Shown piece by piece: positions 36,324-46,967 of a stretch of DNA of 64,000 bases. Below the pieces are notes generated by a model. It worked only from the letters and a program-made list of their open reading frames with translations. It did no database searches and was not told the origin of the DNA. Source of the stretch: Sulfotelmatobacter sp049792875 (GTDB lineage: Bacteria; Acidobacteriota; Terriglobia; Terriglobales; Acidobacteriaceae); NCBI GenBank assembly GCA_049792875.1, contig JBARBI010000015.1, forward strand, positions 17,876 to 81,875, in the 5' to 3' direction. The translations under genes were made by a program, and so were the position numbers. Each line of letters begins with the position of its first letter. The first letter of the stretch is position 1.

Positions 36324-36327
<4 letters not shown>
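35317..36327 (-). CDS. glk: glucokinase (Glk family, PF02685 type)
   Basis: 336 residues. LNDLEAYAYGI carries the catalytic Asp; EGGHADFAPRDDLQMELL and RILSGPGIKNIYDFL match Glk closely. The phosphate-1 motif, usually GDIGGT, reads GEIGATRT (Glu6, Ala9), and the usual PGTGLG reads AKTGLG, so affinity or activity may be altered. ATG 36327 overlaps the zwf stop (ATGA), so the two are translationally coupled. The product, glucose 6-phosphate, is the substrate of Zwf. Confidence 0.87.
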
Positions 36328-37859
<1,532 letters not shown>

Positions 37860-37953
37860 CTCTGCAACTTCCGAACTGGTCGCCCATGGTAAATGACCGA
37901 TGCCTGGCTTTCTAGGGGGTACGGGCAGAAGCCGGGCGGCGGCTATTTCTTGG

Positions 37954-38010
37954 TTATGGCACGACGGCAAACAGAGTAAACGCAACTAGCGCTAGCGAAG
38001 ACCGCTTCAT
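37954..38010 (-). pseudogene. orphan signal-peptide ORF, probable gene remnant
   Basis: AAGGAGA lies seven bases before an ATG, and the ORF MKRSSLALVAFTLFAVVP stops at once with TAA. A good ribosome site, a Lys-Arg start and a hydrophobic core make a convincing signal peptide with no mature protein behind it. It is most likely the surviving 5' end of a lost exported-protein gene; a functional 18-residue membrane peptide is the alternative. Confidence 0.4.
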
Positions 38011-38192
38011 TGACGGTTCTCCTTTGGCTTGGCAATCCACTGCGACAAAGCATACTCACACGAACCAAGGCGACTGCAAGCAAAGCGGAGTCACAACCAG
38101 AAAGACACCGGTTAGACGTCGGTTGCTGGTAAAGTTTTGTCAACTTTTGGAACAGGACCGGCGATCGGCAAGGAATGCGGGTCACGTGCAGG

Positions 38193-38198
38193 TATAAT
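38193..38198 (+). promoter_or_regulatory. -10 box next to the kinase start codon
   Basis: A consensus TATAAT ends nine bases before the ATG at 38208. No good -35 box is seen 16-18 bases upstream. With this placement the mRNA would be leaderless, as for the STAS gene at 29831, where the spacing is the same. Confidence 0.5.
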
Positions 38199-38207
38199 CG
38201 CGCGGAC

Positions 38208-40796
38208 ATGGCATTAACGTCCGGAACGAAACTTGGACCCTACGAGATCCAGTCGCTGATCGGCGCGGGCGGCATGGGCGAAGTGTATCGCGCACACGAT
38301 TCCCGGCTGAATCGCACCGTCGCGATTAAGATCCTGCCTGCCTCCTTCTCGGCGGATCGCGACCGGCTGCAACGCTTTGCGCAGGAAGCCCGCGCGGCGG
38401 CGGCTCTCAATCATCCCAACATCCTTTCCATCTTCGACATCGGCGAGGAGCAGGGTGCGCCCTACGTGGTTTCCGAATTGCTGGAAGGCGAGACTCTGCG
38501 GGAACGGCTGAGGAATGGAGCGCTGCCCATCCGGCGAGCGGTGGACTACGCCCTGCAGGTGGCACGAGGGCTGGCAGCGGCGCACGACAAGGGCATCGTG
38601 CATCGCGATCTGAAGCCGGAAAACCTGTTCCTCACCAGCGATGGACGGGTGAAGATTCTGGATTTTGGCTTGGCAAAATTGACTCGCCCGGAAGCCCACG
38701 ATGGAAGTGGAGATGCGCCGACCGTCCAGGTGGCCACCGAGGCCGGCGTGGTCATGGGCACCGCCGGTTACATGTCGCCCGAGCAGGTCCGCGGCAAGCC
38801 AGCCGACCACCGGTCCGACATTTTTTCTTTCGGGACCATTCTCTACGAAATGATCTCCGGCCAGCGGGCGTTCCACGGAGAAACTGCGGCTGACACCATG
38901 AGCGCAATCCTCAAGGAAGAAACTCCGGAGCTTTCCGAGACCGCGCGCAACGTACCCCCGGGTCTGGAACGGATTGTGCGGCACTGTCTGGAAAAGCATC
39001 CAGTGCAACGTTTTCAGTCGGCGGGCGATCTGGCGTTCGACCTGGAAGCGCTGACGGAACTCTCCGCCGCCAGTAAGTCCGGCGCGCAGGAGGCGGTGCA
39101 ACAGGCCACCGCTGGTGGTTCGCGTCGCCTGCTGGTGGCCGCGGCGGCCGGGATTGTGCTGGCGGCAGCGCTGCTGGGTCTCGGATGGTGGCTGGGGCGG
39201 GGCAACGCATCTGCACCTCCGGCTGAGTATCAGCAGATCACGTTCCGCACCGGGTCGATTGGCAATGCTCGCTTCACGCCCGACGGCAGCGTGGTTTATG
39301 GCGCAACCTGGGAGGGCGGAGAGAATCAGCTCTACCTCGCTCGTACCGATGATACGGGCTCACGCGAATTGGGATTGAAGAATGCTGAACTGCTCTCGAT
39401 CTCGAAGAGCGGAGAGTTGGCCATCCGGCTCAACACTGTGTTCTACCCTGGCTATGCGCGAGCCGGTACGCTCGCCCGGGTTCCCCTCGGCGGCGGAACG
39501 CCTCGCGAGGTTCTCGAGAACGTGCAGGACGCCGACTGGGCGCCAAGCGGCGAAGGCATGGCGGTGGTCCGTTTTGTCCCGGAGAACCAGCACTGGCATC
39601 TCGAGTACCCAATTGGCAAAGTTTTGTTCGACAGCATTAACTGGATCAGTCATCCGAAAATCTCTCCCGATGGCAAACGGATCGCGTTTTCCGATCACGA
39701 AAACCCGGGAGGCGACGACGAAGGCTCGGTTGCCGTGATCGACCTGGATGGGCACGAGAAGAAACTCGCGTCGGGCTGGTCTTCGGTGCAGGGAGTCCAA
39801 TGGTCCCCCGCGGGCGATGAGATCTGGTTCACCGCCTCGAATACCGGCAGCGCGCAAAATCTGCGCGGGGTAACCCTGGCGGGCAAGCTGCGGACGATCA
39901 CGAATGTGCCGGGCGGTATGTGGCTGCAGGACCTGCGCAACGGTGTGGCGCTGATGATTACCCATCAGATGCGTCTTGGGATCAAGGGCGTGGCGCCGGG
40001 CGGGAAAGAAGAACGGGAATTGGGATGGCTGGGATGGTCGGTCCCGAGAGACCTGAGCCGGGACGGCAGGAAAATTCTCTTCGAGGAAGAAGCGGATGGC
40101 GGCGGCCCGAATTACACCGTTTTCTTGCGCGACATGGACGGATCACCTCCGGTACGGATCGGCGAAGGCGGAGGTGAAGCGATTTCCCCGGATGGCAAGT
40201 GGGTGATCACGAAACCGGCAAAGGGCGGTGCGTTGAGCGTGGTGCCAACCGGCGCAGGCGAGGCCAGACAGTTGACGCACGACAAGATCAGCTATGGCAC
40301 GGCGCGCTACTTGCCGGACGGCAAGCAATTGGTGGCCAGTGGAATCGAAGCGGGCCATGGAGCGCGTGACTACTTGATTGATTTGGGCAGTGGCGATGCC
40401 AAGCCCATCACCCCCGAAGGCGTCGCAGGTACCAACCTATCTCCTGACGGCCACAGTGTCGTCGTGACCGGTCCGGACGGGAAATGGGCGGTTTGGCCTT
40501 TCGACGCGAGCGGCTTGCGCCCGATCCCGGGACTCACTTCGGAGTACTTCGTGACGGGCTGGACACCGGACGGAACGTCCGTGTACGCGCTCTCCAGCCA
40601 CCGCCGCGAACGAACCGCGAGAGTGTATCGGGTGAATGCAGCCACCGGAAAATCCGAGTTCTGGAAGAGCTTCGGGGATGGACTGCCCGCGGGAGCCGGC
40701 GCTGGCGGACCGCGTTTTTCCGTCGACGGCACTGCCTACGCCTATGTCTATCAGCAGATTCTGTCGGAGGCCTACGTCGTGAAGGGGTTGAGGTAG
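38208..40796 (+). CDS. Ser/Thr protein kinase with extracytoplasmic PD40 propeller
   Basis: 862 residues. An active Hanks-type kinase: GAGGMG at 19-24, Lys41 in VAIKI, HRDLKPEN with Asp134, DFGLAK with Asp152, and an APE-like SPE. One transmembrane helix at about 308-329. Outside the membrane is a WD40-like/PD40 propeller with repeats such as FTPDGS, ISPDGK, LSPDGH and WTPDGT. It is a classical acidobacterial sensor kinase; ligand and substrates unknown. The secreted propeller gene follows on the same strand. Confidence 0.9.
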   Translation: MALTSGTKLGPYEIQSLIGAGGMGEVYRAHDSRLNRTVAIKILPASFSADRDRLQRFAQEARAAAALNHPNILSIFDIGEEQGAPYVVSELLEGETLRERLRNGALPIRRAVDYALQVARGLAAAHDKGIVHRDLKPENLFLTSDGRVKILDFGLAKLTRPEAHDGSGDAPTVQVATEAGVVMGTAGYMSPEQVRGKPADHRSDIFSFGTILYEMISGQRAFHGETAADTMSAILKEETPELSETARNVPPGLERIVRHCLEKHPVQRFQSAGDLAFDLEALTELSAASKSGAQEAVQQATAGGSRRLLVAAAAGIVLAAALLGLGWWLGRGNASAPPAEYQQITFRTGSIGNARFTPDGSVVYGATWEGGENQLYLARTDDTGSRELGLKNAELLSISKSGELAIRLNTVFYPGYARAGTLARVPLGGGTPREVLENVQDADWAPSGEGMAVVRFVPENQHWHLEYPIGKVLFDSINWISHPKISPDGKRIAFSDHENPGGDDEGSVAVIDLDGHEKKLASGWSSVQGVQWSPAGDEIWFTASNTGSAQNLRGVTLAGKLRTITNVPGGMWLQDLRNGVALMITHQMRLGIKGVAPGGKEERELGWLGWSVPRDLSRDGRKILFEEEADGGGPNYTVFLRDMDGSPPVRIGEGGGEAISPDGKWVITKPAKGGALSVVPTGAGEARQLTHDKISYGTARYLPDGKQLVASGIEAGHGARDYLIDLGSGDAKPITPEGVAGTNLSPDGHSVVVTGPDGKWAVWPFDASGLRPIPGLTSEYFVTGWTPDGTSVYALSSHRRERTARVYRVNAATGKSEFWKSFGDGLPAGAGAGGPRFSVDGTAYAYVYQQILSEAYVVKGLR

Positions 40797-40900
40797 ACCG
40801 CGTGCAGGGTCCTTCAGAAAGTTGGTCGGCGCTAGCAGACGACTTTCGAACTTTCATGGGAGCGTTTGACTCCCCTGTCACGCATCCATAGCATTGCCGT

Positions 40901-41890
40901 GTGAAATCGGTTCTAGCCCTCGCATTCGCCGCGACTGTACTAGCCACCGTTGCCGCCCAAACGCTCAGCTCCGAACGGCAACAGCCAAAGCCCGGCGTGA
41001 AGGAAGTTCAGGTTGCGTTTGCTTCCGTGAAGCCTTCCGTGACGATCGGGATCGGGGGCACCGCGGACTGGGTCCTGGTCGCGGACGACGCGGTTTGGGT
41101 CGCAAGCACAAAACCTTACGCAGTTCTCAAGGTTGATCCGGCAACCAACCTGATCGTTGCCACCGTAAGGGTCCCCGGTGAAGCTTGCTCGGGTCTGAGC
41201 TCTGGATTTGGCAGCATCTGGGTTCCTCTCTGCGGGAAGAAGCCTCAACTGGTTCGAATCGATGCTGTCAGGAACACAATCACAGCCACCCTACCAGTTG
41301 GGCCAGCCGGTCCTGAGGGTGGGATCACAACCAGTGACGACAGCGTCTGGATGGTGACGGATAAGAAGGGTACGCTCAGTCGGATTGATCCGTCGACGAA
41401 CCGCGTGCGCCAGAGAATCTCGATCCTGCCTGGGTCATACAACCCACTTTTTCTCAACGGCATTGTTTGGGTGACGGGCAATGAAGGCAGCGTCCTGATT
41501 GCAGTCGACGCCACTGGCGGCAAAGTGCTGGAGTCGGTCCCCGTTGGGCCGGCACCACGTTTTCTGACTTCCGGTGGAGGTTCCATCTGGACTCTCAACC
41601 AAGGAGATGGGACCGTGAGCCGCGTTGATGAGAAGAGCAAAAAGCTCGTCGCCACGATTCACGCTGGCATACCCGGTGCGGGCGGTGACATCGCGTATGC
41701 GGCCGAATCCGTCTGGCCAACGGTTCTTGGTGTGCCGCTCACCCGTATTGAGGCCGGCACAAACACGGTCGTCAAACAGTGGATCGGCAACGGGGGGGAT
41801 TCCCTGCGGTTCGGATTCGGTTCGATGTGGATGACAGACTACAAGAAGGGCTTGCTTTCCCGGATTCCGATGCACCAACTCCTGGAGTAA
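40901..41890 (+). CDS. exported YncE/Vgb-like beta-propeller protein
   Basis: 329 residues starting at GTG 40901 with a signal peptide (VLALAFAATVLATVAAQ). About six or seven propeller blades with the pattern VWV...DP.TN.I.ATV, for example AVWVASTKPYAVLKVDPATN, SIWVPLCGK, SVWMVTDKKGTLSRIDPSTN and SIWTLNQGDGTVSRVDEKSK. Such proteins bind small ligands or proteins; no enzymatic residues were identified. It starts 104 bases after the kinase gene and may be part of the same transcript. Confidence 0.78.
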   Translation: MKSVLALAFAATVLATVAAQTLSSERQQPKPGVKEVQVAFASVKPSVTIGIGGTADWVLVADDAVWVASTKPYAVLKVDPATNLIVATVRVPGEACSGLSSGFGSIWVPLCGKKPQLVRIDAVRNTITATLPVGPAGPEGGITTSDDSVWMVTDKKGTLSRIDPSTNRVRQRISILPGSYNPLFLNGIVWVTGNEGSVLIAVDATGGKVLESVPVGPAPRFLTSGGGSIWTLNQGDGTVSRVDEKSKKLVATIHAGIPGAGGDIAYAAESVWPTVLGVPLTRIEAGTNTVVKQWIGNGGDSLRFGFGSMWMTDYKKGLLSRIPMHQLLE

Positions 41891-42354
41891 TGAGCCAGTC
41901 TTCGAGCGGTTGGCTTGCCCTCCCAACCGGGCCGCCGATCGTGCTCCTCACTTTGCCTTTGTTACCGCCAATCGAGTACCTGACCTCGCTCCCCACCGCG
42001 AAATCGGCGCTTTTAAGGACTGTTTCTCGCGCCCAGTTCGGGCGGCACCCGAAATTTGGGAAGCGCGAAAAAAATCTGCTGATCTTTGCGGAAGAGCAAC
42101 GACAGACCCATGAGGATCGGCGAATTTGCTGCAGATCAAACTGTTCAGCAGGGTGTGTGTGTTGTGAAGTTGCGACCTTGGATCTGCTACGTATTGTCAC
42201 TTCTGAGAATTCACAGCCCAAGCTGTAAGCACTGTATGGCTCGCCTGACCTGCGGGGAAGATTTGCGAAAACGGCTGGAAGAGCTAAACATGAGGACGCG
42301 GCCCAATTCGGGGTCCCGGAGGGTCGCTTAGGGTTAGAGCCTCGAAACGGCTCA
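41891..42354. other. gene-poor stretch
   Basis: 464 bases. Several frames are open but none has convincing codon usage, an RBS or a family match. A short plus frame at 42110 begins MRIGEFA, as MerR proteins do, but the rest does not fit. I see no RNA gene or clear repeat. Confidence 0.5.
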
Positions 42355-42630
42355 TTACAACCGCTGTGCTGCGGCTGAGATCTCTCCGGCGTCTCCGCCA
42401 CAAGGCTCCACTTCCTTCGTGAGCGTTTCGTTCATCCGGGTTTCAAGAGCGGAGAGTGCTTTTCGCATCGCTTTCAGTTCAGCCGGCGTTCCGGGATCGC
42501 TCCCCCACTCGGCGAACCGCCTTTCCAGCGCGGTAATTGTGCTTAAGATGCGACCCAGCATCCTGACGGGATCAGATTCTCCTAACGCTGCTGCACAAGC
42601 CTCTTGCCAAGAATCACGAACGGGTCCCAT
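42355..42630 (-). CDS. small hypothetical helical protein
   Basis: 91 residues. Predicted almost entirely helical, with a coiled-coil-like second half (AELKAMRKALSALETRMNET). Amino-acid composition and third-position GC look like a real gene. The start at 42630 has no strong RBS. No family recognised. It is isolated within about 1.2 kb of otherwise non-coding DNA between the propeller gene and the second kinase. Confidence 0.45.
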   Translation of the reverse strand: MGPVRDSWQEACAAALGESDPVRMLGRILSTITALERRFAEWGSDPGTPAELKAMRKALSALETRMNETLTKEVEPCGGDAGEISAAAQRL

Positions 42631-43155
42631 TCAAGACTCCCTTGGCCCAAAACTACGCCGGTCGCTTCACCGACGGTCCCCGCAAAGAAGGAAGCCACAG
42701 GCGGAATGGACTTCCTTGCGGGACCGGAGTCACCGGCGGCATGAAGATCAAGCAGACCCTAACGCAGGATCGTCGGTTTTCTGCAACCACCCGTGGATTG
42801 TTCGCAATTCGTAACGGGACGGTTGTGAGGAGCCGCGGTCGCACATCCCAGAGGGACGGAGAGGTGAGAACGGCTGCGGCTTATCTTCCCATACGAGAAG
42901 ACCTCACCAGGCGGTCACGAAGTGGGCAGTAGGCAAGTCGGAAGCTGGCCACTCGAAAACGGAAGAACGGCGACAGGAAAGGGGCGAACCTACCCGCCAC
43001 CGTTCACCGTTTGTTGTGGAGCAATGTTGTCATTCTGACTTACCCCCTCGCCTTGCGCCATGGCGCTAAAGTGCCAGTTCCCCGTGAAATACCCCACCCG
43101 ACTGAAAACCGTCGACATCAGGACACGCTCGACCTATGCCCAACGCCAGGGGCCT
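42631..43155. other. gene-free stretch with a long imperfect inverted repeat
   Basis: 525 bases without a credible gene. The left part holds an imperfect 85-base inverted repeat (42656-42740). The rest, up to the stop of the minus-strand kinase gene, shows nothing I can name. Confidence 0.5.
42656..42740. repeat. imperfect long inverted repeat
   Basis: The core pairs CGGTCCC-GCAA-GGAAG (42674-42693, with small bulges) with CTTCC-TTGC-GGGACCG (42711-42726). Outer bases (GCCGGT near 42658 and ACCGGC near 42732) can extend the stem. The loop is about 17 bases. It could be a structured RNA or a small mobile repeat. Confidence 0.45.
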
Positions 43156-45858
43156 CTATTTGTCGTCGAGATAGATGCGGAAGAGGTTGGCTTTCGCCGA
43201 CCGGCTCGTGCTGACGAAGTAGTTCGGTGACATGCCCGGAGATACCGACTCCTGATTGATCAAACGAGCGCCCGGAACCCCGGCGAAATCGGCTTCACTG
43301 GCGAAGCCCTTCGTAAATGTAGGAGGGGCGGCCCCGGGCAGGATGGGTATCACCGCCGTTTTTGGCGCACTGAACGGAAAATGGCGCAGCGTGACGTACA
43401 GCCATTTGCCGTCCAGACTCCACGAGAACAGCGGGGGCAAGGAGCGCGCGCTGCCGAATCCAACGGTGCAATTATCGCAGACCGTGATGGGTGCACCGCC
43501 CTCAACCGGCACGGCGACGGACATCGCGTTCCGGTCACCGTGGCCACCCGGCGGGGTCACGCCCATGAGAGCCCATCGGCCGTCCGGCGAAACACTTTGC
43601 AACAGCATGACATGAAGGTCGGAGACGGCGACCTGGCCGCTACCGTCTTCGTAGATACTCATCAGCTTCGGAGAAGTTTGCGTGCCCTGATATAAGATCT
43701 GCCCCGGCTTGCCGAAGAAGGCCCGATATTCGCCGCTGAAGGTAAGTTGCCGCGGCGCCTGGGTGCGGTCAAGCCAGCCCACCCAGATGCCCGATCGGGC
43801 CTGGCCCTGTTCTGTCGCGAACACCACTTTTTTCCCATCCTGCGATATTGAAAAATGCGTTAGCACTAGACCGGGAAAGAGCCGTTCTGCGGCTCCGGTT
43901 GCGACGTCGGAAACCCACAGCTCACCGCTGAAGTATGAGCGCGATCCAGTGACCCGGCGCAAGTAATAGACCTTCTTGCCATCCGATGACAGCGTCGGGA
44001 GATAGGAGTAGCCCTCAGAGGTGATCTGCTTTTCACCTGTTTTATTGTCGTGCAGCCAGATTGCAGACTGTTGTGTGCCGGAGGTGGTGATGAACGATCT
44101 GCCATCCGGCATGATCGCGAGCCCTTCTTCCTCGCTCGCGCCGGACGGCGTCAGCTGCTGAGGTTCGCCGTCGGGAAAGCGTTGCCGCCAAACGTGAAAA
44201 CCGGCCGTGCGCGTGTCCACCGTGAAATACATCCATTTGCCGTCCGGAGACCATTGGGCCCAGGTACACGAACCCTCCGGCCCGACTTGCCGTCCTGCAG
44301 ATGAACCGTCGAACGGCACGACTCGGCACCGTTTCCACCATTCGCTATCCATTTCTGCCAGCAACACCCATTTCCCATCCGGCGATAGCGCGGAGCGATG
44401 CACCATGCCGTGAATCGAGTCGGCTGGAACGTAGATGTCCTGCTCATCGGTCCGGCTGGCATTCGAGGTGGACAGCGTCATGTGGATGCCAGTCTGGATC
44501 GCGGAGAACATGATGCGATCGCTAGCGATCCAGCTCAATCCCGTGGCATTGGCCATAAACAGCTTAGGTTCCTGTCCTCCCAACAACGGCAGTTCGTAGG
44601 TGTTCCAGGTAAAAGGACCTTGCAGTTGCGTGAAGTACAGCCGGCTGGCGTCCAGGGAAAAGTTGATCGTCTGTTTTCGAAAGGCGGTGTTGGTGAGTTG
44701 GAAGGGTTCGCCATCGGGCAAAGACTTGAACCAGAGCTGGCCTGTGTTGGCAGAATTCCCGAAATTGCCGGGGCCGCGCAAAAACGCCACTAGCCTGCCG
44801 TCACGCGACAGCGTAGGGATTTCTGCGGCATCATTGAAGTTGGTGAGTTGCTCCCAACGCAGGGTTGGCGCCCCGGCGCCCTCCTTCATGGTAAGACGTG
44901 GCCACAAAAGCAACGTGGCTGCGACCAGAGCGCAGACCCCGATACTGGTAATTGTGGGCAGGAGCCATCTTCGAGGGCGTTTCACTGCTGGCGCCTCGAT
45001 GGTTACGGCGCTCGATCTCGCACCGAGACGACGCAGGTCCGTCGCCAGCTCTTTCGCTGACTGATATCGAAGGTCCGGATCTTTTTCCAGGCACTTCAGC
45101 ACGATATGTTCGAAGTCGATCGAGAGCTTAGGAGAGAGCCCTCTGAGTGCGGGCGGCGCCTGGTGCAGAATCGCATTGGTCAACTTCGGAACCAGGGAAT
45201 CGCGGAACGGCAACTGCTGTGTCGAGAGCTCAAACAAGACCACGCCAGCCGAATAGATATCGCTGCGCGAGTCGACGTGTTCCCCAAGCAACTGCTCGGG
45301 AGACATGTATGGCAGGGTACCTGCGATGCCCGTGGGCGCAGTTGCCAGAGTTTGAGTAGTACTCAGCGTCAACACAGCCTCGCGGGAAAGCGTTGCCAGA
45401 CCGAAATCGAGGATTTTCAGCCGCCCATCGAACGTCACGCGCAGATTCGCGGGCTTCAGGTCGCGGTGCAGGACGCCGGCTGCGTGCGCCGCAGCCAAAC
45501 CTTGGGCCAATTGAAAGCCGAGATCGACGACCTCCTTGTCCGGCAGAGCGCCTGATTGCAATCGTGTGTCGAGCGACACCCCGGGCACCAGTTCGCTAAC
45601 GAGGAAATCGTGGCCGTCGAAGGTGTCGAAGTCATGGATGGTCTGAATGGCAGGGTGATTCAGGCGGGAAAGGACGAGGGCTTCGTTGCGAAACCGCTTG
45701 CGCGCTGCTTCGTCGTTCAGCGCTCCGGGAGTCAACACCTTGAGGGCGAGATCGCGCTCCAGCTTTTCGTCGTAAGCGCGATAAACGACCCCCATACCAC
45801 CGGCACCGATTTCCTCTTCGATGCGATAGCGGCCAAATCTCTGGCCAACGTATGGCAT
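43156..45858 (-). CDS. Ser/Thr protein kinase with extracytoplasmic PD40 propeller
   Basis: 900 residues. Kinase residues are intact: GAGGMG at 18-23, Lys40, HRDLKPAN with Asp133, DFGLA with Asp151. A transmembrane helix lies at about 298-320. The C-terminal part has PD40 units (LSRDGRLV, LSPDGKWV, WSPDGKWMYF, ISQDGKKV, SPDGRWALMG). It is a paralogue in layout, not in close sequence, of the kinase at 38208. The two point at each other across the intervening region. Confidence 0.9.
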   Translation of the reverse strand: MPYVGQRFGRYRIEEEIGAGGMGVVYRAYDEKLERDLALKVLTPGALNDEAARKRFRNEALVLSRLNHPAIQTIHDFDTFDGHDFLVSELVPGVSLDTRLQSGALPDKEVVDLGFQLAQGLAAAHAAGVLHRDLKPANLRVTFDGRLKILDFGLATLSREAVLTLSTTQTLATAPTGIAGTLPYMSPEQLLGEHVDSRSDIYSAGVVLFELSTQQLPFRDSLVPKLTNAILHQAPPALRGLSPKLSIDFEHIVLKCLEKDPDLRYQSAKELATDLRRLGARSSAVTIEAPAVKRPRRWLLPTITSIGVCALVAATLLLWPRLTMKEGAGAPTLRWEQLTNFNDAAEIPTLSRDGRLVAFLRGPGNFGNSANTGQLWFKSLPDGEPFQLTNTAFRKQTINFSLDASRLYFTQLQGPFTWNTYELPLLGGQEPKLFMANATGLSWIASDRIMFSAIQTGIHMTLSTSNASRTDEQDIYVPADSIHGMVHRSALSPDGKWVLLAEMDSEWWKRCRVVPFDGSSAGRQVGPEGSCTWAQWSPDGKWMYFTVDTRTAGFHVWRQRFPDGEPQQLTPSGASEEEGLAIMPDGRSFITTSGTQQSAIWLHDNKTGEKQITSEGYSYLPTLSSDGKKVYYLRRVTGSRSYFSGELWVSDVATGAAERLFPGLVLTHFSISQDGKKVVFATEQGQARSGIWVGWLDRTQAPRQLTFSGEYRAFFGKPGQILYQGTQTSPKLMSIYEDGSGQVAVSDLHVMLLQSVSPDGRWALMGVTPPGGHGDRNAMSVAVPVEGGAPITVCDNCTVGFGSARSLPPLFSWSLDGKWLYVTLRHFPFSAPKTAVIPILPGAAPPTFTKGFASEADFAGVPGARLINQESVSPGMSPNYFVSTSRSAKANLFRIYLDDK

Positions 45859-45989
45859 GTGCCCTCACTCGTGGGCGAGATAGTAGCACGTCTAAGCTGG
45901 TTGTAGAGCCGGAAGTGAAACACCGTACCTGCATGGCCTGACACAACCCGCAGACAGCGCTTCACACGAGAACCTCTCAAACGAATGAG

Positions 45990-46451
45990 CTATGCGCCTG
46001 TCGCCCTGACCCTCTGCTTAAGAAAGGCATCGCGTATTGGCGCGCGCAGGAAGTACCAGCCCACAAGTGCGATCAGTCCAAGCCGCAATACAGTCAGCCC
46101 AACCGCTGACGTAGTCGGCTGCGCAATCAGCGGCCGCACTTCGGCAATCAGACTTAGCAGTGAAAGACCCAGCAGAACGAGGACCACAATGCGCGACCAG
46201 TTCCAGAGTTTCCAGAATCCGATGGCGAGTGCGACCGTCAATCCAGCCATGAGAACGTAATATAGAGGCAGCAGGCGTCCCATAGCCAAGTGAGCGGCCT
46301 CAGGTCCCATGCCTGACGGGCTCAGGGCTCGGAGCACAGAGCGAAGCGCGTTGTGATTGAGAATTGCCAGCGCAGCGAACCCAACACAGTACGCGGCGTT
46401 CGCCGCGAATAGTATTGCGCCAATGGTTATGCCAAGCGGCCGACGGCTCAT
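45990..46451 (-). CDS. four-helix membrane protein
   Basis: 153 residues with about four transmembrane segments (about 7-32, 60-82, 85-105, 112-135). No motif recognised. Its ATG overlaps the stop of the upstream gene (46448-46882) by four bases, so the two are co-translated, and both are probably controlled by the divergent TetR gene. Confidence 0.65.
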   Translation of the reverse strand: MSRRPLGITIGAILFAANAAYCVGFAALAILNHNALRSVLRALSPSGMGPEAAHLAMGRLLPLYYVLMAGLTVALAIGFWKLWNWSRIVVLVLLGLSLLSLIAEVRPLIAQPTTSAVGLTVLRLGLIALVGWYFLRAPIRDAFLKQRVRATGA

Positions 46452-46882
46452 GGACGTGCCTCCTCACAGCCTCGCGGGCGTTCCCAAACGAGGACAACTT
46501 GGAAGCGGCGCTGCTGCGCGTCGATGCTCGACACACTCGTGGTTAGCGTCTTCCCATCTTCCGATACAACATAGCTGGCTTTGCCGACAATACCGCCAAC
46601 GTTCTTCGACTCCACTTCCAGAACGTTGGGGGAAGGGCGGGACACAGCCGCGGTGAACCCTGACCCACCGGGCACCTCGTGGTCTTTGCCGTCTGGGACA
46701 AAGATCGCAGGTTTTTCTCGAACCACACTGCCATCGCCCGCAATTCCCTCGGCTGTCATGGTGTAACCGTCGGAGGTGCATTGCCAGCGCATGGTCGCGT
46801 TCGAGGGCCGATGGTTCGGATCAAAGTGGGACTTTTCGGGATTGAGCTCCCAGGTCCCGTCAAAAGGATCTTCCTTGTTCAT
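46448..46882 (-). CDS. small hypothetical protein in a TetR-divergent operon
   Basis: 144 residues from ATG 46882, with GGAGG eight bases upstream. No signal peptide. DPFDGTWELNPEKSHFDP and the following beta-strand-rich region suggest a lipocalin-like or calycin barrel, as in proteins that start with GTW.L. The function is unknown. It overlaps the next membrane gene (ATGA). The start codon is 86 bases from the divergent TetR start. Confidence 0.65.
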   Translation of the reverse strand: MNKEDPFDGTWELNPEKSHFDPNHRPSNATMRWQCTSDGYTMTAEGIAGDGSVVREKPAIFVPDGKDHEVPGGSGFTAAVSRPSPNVLEVESKNVGGIVGKASYVVSEDGKTLTTSVSSIDAQQRRFQVVLVWERPRGCEEARP

Positions 46883-46966
46883 GTGAGATGCCTCCACGAC
46901 CACAGTATTCGAATATGTGAATTGACAATCACATTTAACAAGGCTAATGTTAATCGTAATTCACAT
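46881..46966. promoter_or_regulatory. candidate TetR operator region with four ATGTGA half-sites
   Basis: The divergent region between 46882 and 46968 holds ATGTGA-type hexamers at 46881, 46915, 46928 (reversed) and 46961 (reversed). ATGTGAATT (46915-46923) and AATTCACAT (46958-46966) form a perfect 9-base inverted repeat, and TTAACA/TGTTAA (46935-46953) lies between. This fits autoregulation by the TetR protein encoded at 46968. Confidence 0.5.
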
Positions 46967-46967
46967 T

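Larger units (their letters stand above)
37860..38207. other. gap between zwf and the PD40 kinase
   Basis: 348 bases. It holds a short minus-strand ORF that looks like an orphan signal peptide (37954-38010), then AT-richer DNA and a TATAAT box next to the kinase ATG. No other gene was seen. Confidence 0.55.

Noticed and set aside
42110..42331. Short frame starting MRIGEFA, like MerR regulators
   Set aside because: Only the first seven residues fit; no helix-turn-helix follows.
41772..42401. 209-codon minus-strand ORF over the end of the propeller gene
   Set aside because: Composition is Ser/Arg-rich without any fold pattern, and it overlaps a real gene.
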